From an uncultured Eubacteriales bacterium (lineage in GTDB: Bacteria; Bacillota; Clostridia; Oscillospirales; CAG-272): a stretch of 5,035 nt of DNA. Positions 1-4,854 of the stretch are shown piece by piece. Positions within the stretch are counted from its first letter, which is position 1. Every line of letters starts with the position of its first letter. The notes beneath the pieces were generated by a model that did not search any database, was not told the DNA's origin, and saw nothing but the letters and a program-made list of their open reading frames with translations. Position numbers and translations under genes: made by a program. The stretch spans positions 1 to 5,035 of the forward strand of contig UQXK01000076.1 in NCBI GenBank assembly GCA_900544985.1. Direction: 5' to 3'.

Positions 1-69
1 GTCAGGGTTTGGGGCAGACGCCCCAACTGACAATGACCACACAAAAAGCACGGCAACGCCGTGCTTTTT
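1..69 (+). repeat. Hairpin-rich intergenic repeat, copy 1 (left part outside window)
   Basis: This is the right-hand part of the repeat family also seen at 1748-1928, 1944-2153 and, inverted, 4855-5035. It contains hairpin H4 at 1-31. The outer arms are GTCAG (1-5) and CTGAC (27-31), there is a GGT bulge (6-8), the inner arms are TTGGGGC (9-15) and GCCCCAA (20-26), and the loop is AGAC. An 11-nt linker is followed by terminator hairpin H5 (43-69). By comparison with copies 2 and 3, the upstream hairpins should lie just left of base 1. The copy sits immediately downstream of the HAD gene on the opposite strand. Confidence 0.85.
43..69. terminator. Bidirectional intrinsic terminator (H5 of copy 1)
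   Basis: Arms AAAAAGCACGGC (43-54) and GCCGTGCTTTTT (58-69) pair perfectly around a 3-nt AAC loop. The A-tract and T-tract flank a GC-rich core, so either strand gives a hairpin followed by U residues. On the minus strand it lies 8 nt beyond the stop codon of the HAD gene and should end that transcript. Confidence 0.9.
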
Positions 70-77
70 ATTATCTG

Positions 78-794
78 TCATGCTATATCGGAAATGTTGT
101 TACAAACTTTTTGTTCTGCCTTTAAACCGATTTGTTTTCCGGAAAGTTTTTTCAGAAGCGCGAGAAGTTCGGGTCTTGTATCAACTATGTATTCTGCGCC
201 GGCTTCCTTTAAAAGTTCTTTTTTCGTATATCCCCAAGATACGCCTATGCTTGTCATACCTGCGGCAAGCCCCGTTTTTATATCGAGAACGGAGTCTCCG
301 ACAAATGCAATCTCGGAAGGGGAAAGCCCCCATTTTTCCGCGATCATAAGCGCGCCCATGGGATCGGGTTTCGGTTTTATTCCGTCGGGACCCATAAGCA
401 CGTCAAAAATTCCTTCTCCGTAAAGATGGATCATTATTTTTTTGACGTAAGCGTCCATTTTGTTGGAATATACTGCAAGCTTGATACCGTCTTTTTTCAG
501 AGCTTTCAGGACTTCGGGAAGCCCTTCGTATATTGTCGTCTTATCGAGGTAATGTTTAGCGTAAGACGCTGTGTATATATCGAGCGCTTTGTTGATTTCC
601 TCTTCGGAACGTTTTTCTCCGCCCAAACCTTGCGCCGCGAAATCGCGCGCAACGAAGTTTACTATTCGTATCATGTCTTCATCGGAAATAGGGGGGAGGC
701 TGTATGCGTGTCTCATTTCGTCTATGGAGGTGCGTATATCTTCGAAAGTGTATGCAAGAGTTCCGTCAAGGTCAAATATGGCTGCTTTTAACAT
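78..794 (-). CDS. HAD-superfamily hydrolase, phosphoglycolate phosphatase-like
   Basis: A 238-residue cytosolic HAD phosphatase of the Gph/PGMB-like type with an alpha-helical cap. Visible motifs are motif I FDLDGT (nucleophile D8, general acid D10), motif II VYSNK with S110, motif III GIKPKPDP with K140/K142, and motif IV FVGDSVLD with D167 and D171. The cap domain is roughly residues 15-85. The family typically removes phosphate from small metabolites such as 2-phosphoglycolate or hexose phosphates; the true substrate cannot be read from sequence. The chosen start directly precedes the beta strand that carries motif I, as is usual for the family. An AAGGA motif (807-811) lies 12 nt upstream, a rather long spacing. 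The last 20 or so residues, after the normal end of the fold, form a tail without a recognisable motif. The gene is probably monocistronic, with a promoter near 876-904 and a terminator at 43-69. Family assignment is firm; specificity is not. Confidence 0.9.
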   Translation of the reverse strand: MLKAAIFDLDGTLAYTFEDIRTSIDEMRHAYSLPPISDEDMIRIVNFVARDFAAQGLGGEKRSEEEINKALDIYTASYAKHYLDKTTIYEGLPEVLKALKKDGIKLAVYSNKMDAYVKKIMIHLYGEGIFDVLMGPDGIKPKPDPMGALMIAEKWGLSPSEIAFVGDSVLDIKTGLAAGMTSIGVSWGYTKKELLKEAGAEYIVDTRPELLALLKKLSGKQIGLKAEQKVCNNISDIA

Positions 795-875
795 TTTTAT
801 AATAGGTCCTTTTTGTTTTAAGTGGTTATTTTCTCTGTTTTTTTATTTATATAAAAAATCGAAAGATTCTATACA

Positions 876-904
876 AGTTTACTATTTTAGCTTTGATATG
901 TCAA
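876..904 (-). promoter_or_regulatory. Probable sigma-A promoter of the HAD gene
   Basis: Read on the minus strand, a perfect -35 box TTGACA (899-904) is followed by a 17-nt spacer and the -10 box TAAACT (876-881), which matches consensus at 4 of 6 bases. This predicts a 5' leader of about 75 nt. A second possible -10/-35 set lies closer to the gene (TTGTAT, 17 nt, TATATA), so the exact start site is uncertain. Confidence 0.55.
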
Positions 905-949
905 TATAATAAAACAACAAAAATCAGCTTAAAGCGTCCTTTCTATATG

Positions 950-978
950 TTGACATTGATATTACTGTATGTTATCAT
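950..978 (+). promoter_or_regulatory. Sigma-A promoter of the phosphopantetheinyl transferase gene
   Basis: Perfect -35 box TTGACA (950-955), 17-nt spacer, and -10 box TATCAT (973-978), which matches consensus at 5 of 6 bases. The predicted start near 985 gives a leader of roughly 58 nt before the ATG at 1044. It faces away from the HAD promoter, so the two genes are divergently transcribed from one 249-bp region. Confidence 0.75.
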
Positions 979-1000
979 ATACTGAAAACAAAAAATGATT

Positions 1001-1018
1001 TTTATTTTTGAAAATAAA
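1001..1018 (+). other. AT-only hairpin in the leader of the PPTase gene
   Basis: Arms TTTATTTT (1001-1008) and AAAATAAA (1011-1018) pair perfectly across a TG turn, about 15 nt before the ribosome binding site GGAG (1034-1037). The stem has only A-T pairs and may be a by-product of base composition, so any regulatory role is speculative. Confidence 0.3.
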
Positions 1019-1043
1019 TTTGAACTTGAAATCGGAGTTTTAA

Positions 1044-1742
1044 ATGGAACATTTTGCTAAGATATTTTTTGCGAGTATTGAGAGCTTCTATGATAAGGAA
1101 AGCGATACTCTGAAAGAACTTTTTTTTGAAAAGCTTGAAAAGGCTACGGAAAAAAGACGTGCGAGAGTGGAACGCGTCAGAGACAATCTTTCAAAAGCAG
1201 AGCTTTTGATGGCGGAGGTTCTGCGTGATTATGCCATAAAACGTGTTTTCGGCATAGAAGGGCCGGATATTATGCTCGGAAAAGACGGAAAACCGTTGCT
1301 TGAAGGTGAGACAGATAAATTTTTCAATGTTTCTCACAGCGGGGAAATGGTCGTCTGCGCTGTTTCGGATACAGAATGCGGTGTGGATATAGAAGGAACT
1401 CTCCATCCTCATGATCTTATGAATATATCGAACAGATTTTTCTCAGCGGCAGAGCAGAGCGCAGTTATTATGTCGGCAAATCCGAATGAGGCGTTTTGCA
1501 GGCTGTGGACGATAAGGGAGAGCTATGTTAAGATGCGCGGCTGCGGATTTTCGATCGGTCTTACATCTCTTAAATGCGATTTTCACCGCGGCAAAGCCTC
1601 GATAACGGAAAGCGGAGTTCCGCAAACCGACGCTGTTTTTTATGAGATAAAAGATATTCCGAATTTCCGTGCATGTCTTTGCACAAAAGGCAACGTAAAT
1701 GTCGAGACGGAAGTTTTGAAATCTTTCCCGTGCCTTTCTTGA
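1044..1742 (+). CDS. 4'-phosphopantetheinyl transferase, Sfp/HetI type
   Basis: A 232-residue cytosolic enzyme that moves the 4'-phosphopantetheine arm from coenzyme A onto a serine of carrier proteins (acyl, peptidyl or aryl carrier domains). The length fits the pseudo-dimeric Sfp class, which is about twice the size of AcpS. Visible motifs are GKPLL (82-86), FNVSHSG (94-100), GVDIE (113-117) and W-x-x-x-E-x-x-x-K (W155, E159, K163). By analogy with Sfp, D115, E117 and E159 should bind magnesium; the common KESYxK reads RESYVK here, a mild change. The ATG is preceded by CGGAG (1033-1037) at 6 nt. A consensus promoter lies at 950-978, and the gene appears monocistronic, ending just before the hairpin repeats at 1748. 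No carrier-protein, polyketide or peptide-synthetase gene is in the window, so the partner is unknown. Family call is strong. Confidence 0.92.
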   Translation: MEHFAKIFFASIESFYDKESDTLKELFFEKLEKATEKRRARVERVRDNLSKAELLMAEVLRDYAIKRVFGIEGPDIMLGKDGKPLLEGETDKFFNVSHSGEMVVCAVSDTECGVDIEGTLHPHDLMNISNRFFSAAEQSAVIMSANPNEAFCRLWTIRESYVKMRGCGFSIGLTSLKCDFHRGKASITESGVPQTDAVFYEIKDIPNFRACLCTKGNVNVETEVLKSFPCLS

Positions 1743-1747
1743 AAGAA

Positions 1748-1928
1748 CACACCTTTCTTTCGGAGAAAGGTGTGCCAAAGAACTTCGCACCGAATACACT
1801 ACTTCATTTTTGCGAAAGCTTTTGAAGTTCCAAGAAACTTTTTCCGAAAAGTTTCTTGTGTCAGGGTTTGGGGCGACGCCCCAACTGATAATGCTCCCCC
1901 CAAAAAACGCGGCATTGCCGCGTTTTTT
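1748..1928 (+). repeat. Hairpin-rich intergenic repeat, copy 2
   Basis: Begins 5 nt after the PPTase stop codon and consists of five hairpins in series. H1: CACACCTTTCT (1748-1758) with AGAAAGGTGTG (1764-1774), loop TTCGG. H2: imperfect, CTTCGC (1783-1788) with GCGAAAG (1812-1818), or GAACTT (1780-1785) with AAGTTC (1825-1830). H3: CAAGAAACTTTT (1831-1842) with AAAAGTTTCTTG (1847-1858). H4: GTCAG/CTGAT outer arms (1860-1864, 1885-1889) and TTGGGGC/GCCCCAA inner arms (1868-1874, 1878-1884). H5 is the terminator at 1902-1928. The order matches copies 1 and 3. No conserved coding frame or start signal was found in it. Confidence 0.85.
1902..1928. terminator. Bidirectional intrinsic terminator (H5 of copy 2)
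   Basis: Arms AAAAAACGCGGC (1902-1913) and GCCGCGTTTTTT (1917-1928) around an ATT loop. On the plus strand this is the first strong terminator after the PPTase gene. Compared with copies 1 and 3, both arms have changed together (core CGCGGC instead of GCACGGC), so pairing is preserved. Confidence 0.88.
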
Positions 1929-1943
1929 AATTATCGTAATATG

Positions 1944-2153
1944 TTGGAACTGCGTTCCAAGCCTTGCTTTAAGGAGCTTTTGAAAAAGCTCCTTAAAAAT
2001 CCGCAAAACTTTCGCACCAATTATACCACTTTATTTTTGCGAAGTTTTTGAGATTCCAAAGGACTTTTTACAAAAAGTCCTTTGTGTCAGGGTTTGGGGC
2101 GACGCCACGACATTCAATGCTCACACAAAAAGCACGGCAATGCCGTGCTTTTT
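1944..2153 (+). repeat. Hairpin-rich intergenic repeat, copy 3 (most complete)
   Basis: A tandem neighbour of copy 2 in the same orientation. H0: TTGGAAC (1944-1950) with GTTCCAA (1954-1960). H1: TTTAAGGAGCTTTT (1968-1981) with AAAAGCTCCTTAAA (1984-1997), a 14-bp perfect stem. H2: an imperfect long-range stem, CAAAACTTTCGC (2004-2015) with GCGAAGTTTTTG (2039-2050). H3: CAAAGGACTTTTT (2057-2069) with AAAAAGTCCTTTG (2072-2084), a 13-bp perfect stem. H4: 2086-2110, with a decayed right arm. H5: terminator at 2127-2153. Together with copy 2 it fills the whole 414-bp gap between the convergent PPTase and acetyltransferase genes. Confidence 0.87.
2127..2153. terminator. Bidirectional intrinsic terminator (H5 of copy 3)
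   Basis: Arms AAAAAGCACGGC (2127-2138) and GCCGTGCTTTTT (2142-2153) around an AAT loop. On the minus strand the stem starts 4 nt after the acetyltransferase stop codon (TAG at 2157-2159), so it should end the DUF1385-prmC-acetyltransferase operon. On the plus strand it backs up the terminator of copy 2. Confidence 0.9.
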
Positions 2154-2156
2154 CTT

Positions 2157-2765
2157 CTATATGTTCTCTGAAATTTTTCTGTCCTTAAAATAATATTCTC
2201 TGTCGCGGTCGTTTATCTCTCTTATAACGCGGCAGGGATTGCCAACGGCAACCGAGTTTGCGGGAATATCCTTTGTGACAATACTTCCCGCGCCTATGAC
2301 CGTGTTGTATCCGATATTTATTCCGGGAACTATTACGACGCCTGCGCCTATCCAACAGTTTTTGCCTATATGTACGGGCATGTTAAACTGATAACCTTTC
2401 TCGCGGAGCTCCGGCAAAATGGGGTGCTCTGCAGAGGCTATCGTTACATTCGGACCTATCATCGTATTGTCTCCAACATAAATATGCGTATCATCCACGA
2501 GCGTCAGATTAAAATTGGCGTATACATTTTTCCCGAAGTGAACATGGCGTCCTCCGAAATTTGCATGAAGCGGAGGCTCGATATAGCACCCTTCGCCGAT
2601 TTCGGCAAACATTTCTTTTAAAAGAGCGGCGCGTTTTTCCTGTTCGAGCGGACGCGTTGCGTTGTAATCGTATAATTTTTCAAGACACATCGTCTGCTCT
2701 TTTACTATTTCCTCATCTGAGGGAAGATAGAGCTTTCCGCTGTGCATTTTTTCTTTTACGGTCAT
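2157..2765 (-). CDS. Sugar O-acetyltransferase, LacA/Maa (left-handed beta-helix) family
   Basis: A 202-residue cytosolic trimeric-type acetyltransferase that moves acetyl from acetyl-CoA to a hydroxyl of a sugar such as maltose, glucose or a galactoside. The N-terminal MTVKEKMHSGKLY and YNATRPLEQEKR segments (about 1-55) match the Maa-type N-terminal domain. Hexapeptide repeats run from about residue 60 to 185, with IGxNxxIG-type turns. H114 in SAEHPI is the likely catalytic histidine (His115 in LacA), and YANFN (82-86) lines the acceptor site. Start choice: the ATG at 2763-2765 has GGAGG (2772-2776) 6 nt upstream and gives the family's usual N-terminus. An in-frame ATG at 2784-2786 would overlap prmC and adds seven atypical residues. 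It is the last gene of the operon, 13 nt after prmC, and is followed by the terminator at 2127-2153. Exact sugar specificity is unknown. Confidence 0.92.
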   Translation of the reverse strand: MTVKEKMHSGKLYLPSDEEIVKEQTMCLEKLYDYNATRPLEQEKRAALLKEMFAEIGEGCYIEPPLHANFGGRHVHFGKNVYANFNLTLVDDTHIYVGDNTMIGPNVTIASAEHPILPELREKGYQFNMPVHIGKNCWIGAGVVIVPGINIGYNTVIGAGSIVTKDIPANSVAVGNPCRVIREINDRDREYYFKDRKISENI

Positions 2766-2771
2766 TTTGTA

Positions 2772-2776
2772 CCTCC
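2772..2776 (-). promoter_or_regulatory. Ribosome binding site that decides the acetyltransferase start
   Basis: GGAGG on the minus strand, 6 nt before the ATG at 2765 and directly after the prmC stop codon (2779-2781). The upstream in-frame ATG at 2786 lies 5' of this site and so cannot use it. Confidence 0.85.
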
Positions 2777-2778
2777 AA

Positions 2779-3618
2779 TCAGACATCTATTATGACTCCG
2801 CGTATGTTTTTTGCGTAATCATAGAAAAATTCATGTTTGTATCCGTATTTTGAAATGAGATTTTCCATAGCTTCTTTTTGATCGTAACCGATTTCGAAAA
2901 TTATTTTTCCGCCTTTTTTCAACATATTCGGCAGAGTTTCTAAAAATCTCTTGTAAAAAACGAATCCGTCCGCTCCCCCGTCAAGAGCCGATATCGGCTC
3001 TTTTTTTACTTCTTCCGAAAGGTTTTCTATATCTTTTGTAGGTATATATGGTGGATTTGAGATTATCAGATCGTATTTTTTTGTTATTTTCAAAAAATCG
3101 TCGGAAAGAACGTCGCATATAGAAAAGCTGACTTTATCTTGAAGAAAAGTTTCTTTTGCATTTTTCTCGGCTATCTCTATTGCTTTTTCCGAAATGTCGA
3201 GCGCGTCAACGCGCGAATCTGTGTTTGCGGCGACGGCAAGCGCTATACACCCGCTTCCCGTGCATATATCGAGCACATCTTGGCACTTCTTGTTTTTTAG
3301 AAACTCTATTGATTTTTCGCATATCACCTCTGTGTCGGCGCGCGGCGTGAGGCAGGCGTTCGAAACATTTAAAGAAAGACCGAAAAAATCTGTCTTTCCG
3401 AGGATATATGAAAGCGGTTCACCACTTTTTCTGCGCTTTATTATATCTTCTATTTCGGAAGAACGGTCGGGAGCTTCCTCTCTGTAACAGAGAGAAAGCT
3501 CTTTTCTGTCCTTTTGGAATACGGAAATCATTATTTTTTCGGCTTCGTAGTCGGCATACTCTTTGCAAATTTGCAGAAGAGATTCTTTTATATATTTTTT
3601 TGTTTCAAAATATGTCAT
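2779..3618 (-). CDS. prmC: Peptide chain release factor N5-glutamine methyltransferase PrmC (HemK)
   Basis: A 279-residue cytosolic SAM-dependent methyltransferase that methylates the glutamine of the GGQ motif in release factors RF1/RF2, aiding translation termination. The length is normal for the family. A helical release-factor-binding domain (about 1-75) ends with GEPLSYILGKTDFFG (66-80). LTPRADTEV (90-98) is a variant of the usual PRPETE. The SAM-binding motif DICTGSGC is at 117-124, the acidic residue binding the SAM ribose is probably D141 (ALDIS), and the catalytic NPPY is at 188-191, followed by the family-typical ALDGGADGFVFYKRF (211-225). Its start lies 2 nt after the DUF1385 stop codon, and I see no Shine-Dalgarno sequence, so translation is probably coupled to the upstream gene. 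The N-terminal helices fit the family, which supports this start. The gene order DUF1385-prmC is usual for Clostridia, but the normally following prfA is absent here. Confidence 0.96.
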   Translation of the reverse strand: MTYFETKKYIKESLLQICKEYADYEAEKIMISVFQKDRKELSLCYREEAPDRSSEIEDIIKRRKSGEPLSYILGKTDFFGLSLNVSNACLTPRADTEVICEKSIEFLKNKKCQDVLDICTGSGCIALAVAANTDSRVDALDISEKAIEIAEKNAKETFLQDKVSFSICDVLSDDFLKITKKYDLIISNPPYIPTKDIENLSEEVKKEPISALDGGADGFVFYKRFLETLPNMLKKGGKIIFEIGYDQKEAMENLISKYGYKHEFFYDYAKNIRGVIIDV

Positions 3619-3620
3619 TT

Positions 3621-4700
3621 TTACTGTTCGTTGTCTGAATTATTTTGCTTTTCTGTCTCTTCTGTTTTGATATCTTCCGTGTTTTCGGCGGCATTATTGT
3701 CTTCGGATATTTCCTTGCCGGAATCGCTCGCGTCTTCTGCGGGCTCTTCTTTTTCGGGAGGAAATTCATCGGGCATTGCCGCTTTGAGAGAAGCTATCGC
3801 ACATTCCATCTGCCCTTCATCAGGTTCGCGCGTCGTTATTCTCTGCATCCAGAGCCCGGGGGCGGAAAGAATGCGGACAATTATGTTATCATGTTTTCCC
3901 GCAAACATCAAAAATTCGTATCCTATTCCCATTACGAGAGGGAGAAGCAATAATTTTATAAGCACACGGAGAAGTTTGTTATCCCATGTTACAAAGAGCC
4001 CCGCGATGATTCCGAGAAGTATCATTACGAACATAAAACTTGTTCCGCAGCGCGGATGGAATCGGGATTGCTTTTTTACGTTTTCAACGGTCAGTTCCTC
4101 GCCTGCTTCATAGCAGAATACGGATTTGTGCTCGGCACCGTGATATTCGAATGTTCGTCTTATGTCCTTCATAAGAGAGACCAAGAGCAGATATGCGATG
4201 AAGATTACGATTTTTATGCCGCCCTCTATAACGCCTTTCCAAAGACCGATATCTCCCGTTGCTTTTTCTATAAGAGTTGTAAAAAGAGTCGGCAGATATA
4301 TAAACAGAAAGAGCGCAAGTGCCACACCGAGCACCATTGCGACAACCATGATAAAATCCATTACGCTTTTGCCGAAATGCTTTTTGAGCCATTTTTCAAA
4401 TTTTGTCTCCTGCATTTCCTCTTCTACTCCGAGCATTGTCGCCGATTTGTTGAGCGTATTGAGAGACATTATCATCATTTCTATAAAGTTGACTATTCCG
4501 CGGATTATCGGAATACGGAAAAACGCGCATTTTTTTCTGACCGATGAAAATTTGGAAACTTCTGTTACCTTTGTGCCGTCTTCGCGCCTTACGGTTATAG
4601 CGATGTTTTCGCCGCTTTTCATCATAACGCCTTCAAGTACAGCCTGACCGCCGACTTTACCGCGTCTTTCGGGAATATAACACTGTTTTTTCTTACTCAT
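3621..4700 (-). CDS. DUF1385 (YqhQ-like) multi-pass membrane protein
   Basis: A 359-residue integral membrane protein of a conserved Firmicutes family whose biochemical role is not firmly known. Family marks are GGQAVLEGVMM (17-27), YHGAEHK (186-192) and HPRCGTSF (215-222). The conserved His, Glu and Cys residues suggest metal binding, which is inference. Hydrophobic segments lie at about 114-138, 160-177, 221-237 and 244-262, with a possible shorter one at 62-82; there is no cleavable signal peptide. Residues 310-359 form an acidic, polar, probably disordered tail (19 Asp/Glu in 50). The start is supported by AAAGG (4709-4713) 8 nt upstream and by the GGQAVLEG motif close to the N-terminus. 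It is the first gene of an operon with prmC (2-nt gap) and the acetyltransferase. A probable promoter lies around 4791-4819. Confidence 0.93.
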   Translation of the reverse strand: MSKKKQCYIPERRGKVGGQAVLEGVMMKSGENIAITVRREDGTKVTEVSKFSSVRKKCAFFRIPIIRGIVNFIEMMIMSLNTLNKSATMLGVEEEMQETKFEKWLKKHFGKSVMDFIMVVAMVLGVALALFLFIYLPTLFTTLIEKATGDIGLWKGVIEGGIKIVIFIAYLLLVSLMKDIRRTFEYHGAEHKSVFCYEAGEELTVENVKKQSRFHPRCGTSFMFVMILLGIIAGLFVTWDNKLLRVLIKLLLLPLVMGIGYEFLMFAGKHDNIIVRILSAPGLWMQRITTREPDEGQMECAIASLKAAMPDEFPPEKEEPAEDASDSGKEISEDNNAAENTEDIKTEETEKQNNSDNEQ

Positions 4701-4777
4701 TTAGAAAGCCTTTCGTATATTTTATTGTGCTTTTTATGTGACATGCGGATTTTTATGGGAAAAAGTGTTTTATATTT

Positions 4778-4800
4778 GATATATAAAATAATTATATATC
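4778..4800. promoter_or_regulatory. Inverted repeat over the predicted -10 box of the DUF1385 operon
   Basis: GATATATA (4778-4785) and TATATATC (4793-4800) form an 8-bp perfect inverted repeat with a 7-nt spacer. It overlaps the minus-strand TATAAT at 4791-4796. It could be an operator, but the composition is almost purely A/T and chance is a fair explanation. Confidence 0.3.
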
Positions 4801-4819
4801 ATAATTGTTAACAAATAAA
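4791..4819 (-). promoter_or_regulatory. Probable promoter of the DUF1385-prmC-acetyltransferase operon
   Basis: On the minus strand, a consensus -10 box TATAAT (4791-4796) lies 17 nt from a weak -35-like TTTATT (4814-4819). An alternative pairing is TTAACA (4806-4811), 17 nt, TTTTAT (4783-4788). Either way the leader would be about 80-90 nt. This AT-rich stretch (4701-4854) holds nothing else I can support except the operon's ribosome binding site. Confidence 0.4.
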
Positions 4820-4854
4820 GCGAAAAGCGAAAAAACAGATGCGTATAGCAGAAA

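Noticed and set aside
985..1043. Riboswitch or attenuator in the PPTase leader
   Set aside because: The leader is under 60 nt, has only an A/T hairpin and no terminator-like stem or recognisable aptamer core.
1443..2006. Open frame of 187 codons on the minus strand
   Set aside because: It spans the repeats and the antisense of the PPTase gene, which is firmly assigned by its motifs; the predicted protein is Arg/Lys/Cys-rich and non-globular.
1770..2051. Open frame of 93 codons on the plus strand between the convergent genes
   Set aside because: It lies wholly inside the hairpin repeats, passes through the copy 2 terminator, has no ribosome binding site and shows no protein family features.
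1748..2153. CRISPR array or tRNA/sRNA cluster in the hairpin-rich gap
   Set aside because: There are no short identical repeats with uniform spacers and no cloverleaf; the similarity is a long composite element repeated twice. A transcribed small RNA remains possible, but no dedicated promoter is visible.
3514..4113. Open frame of 199 codons on the plus strand opposite prmC and the DUF1385 gene
   Set aside because: It is antisense to two genes with clear family motifs and crosses their junction; low-complexity Ser/Ile-rich translation is typical of a shadow frame.
2157..4700. A defence or novel multi-gene system in the operon
   Set aside because: All three genes match well-known families (DUF1385, PrmC, LacA/Maa), and nothing in their combination suggests a dedicated new pathway.
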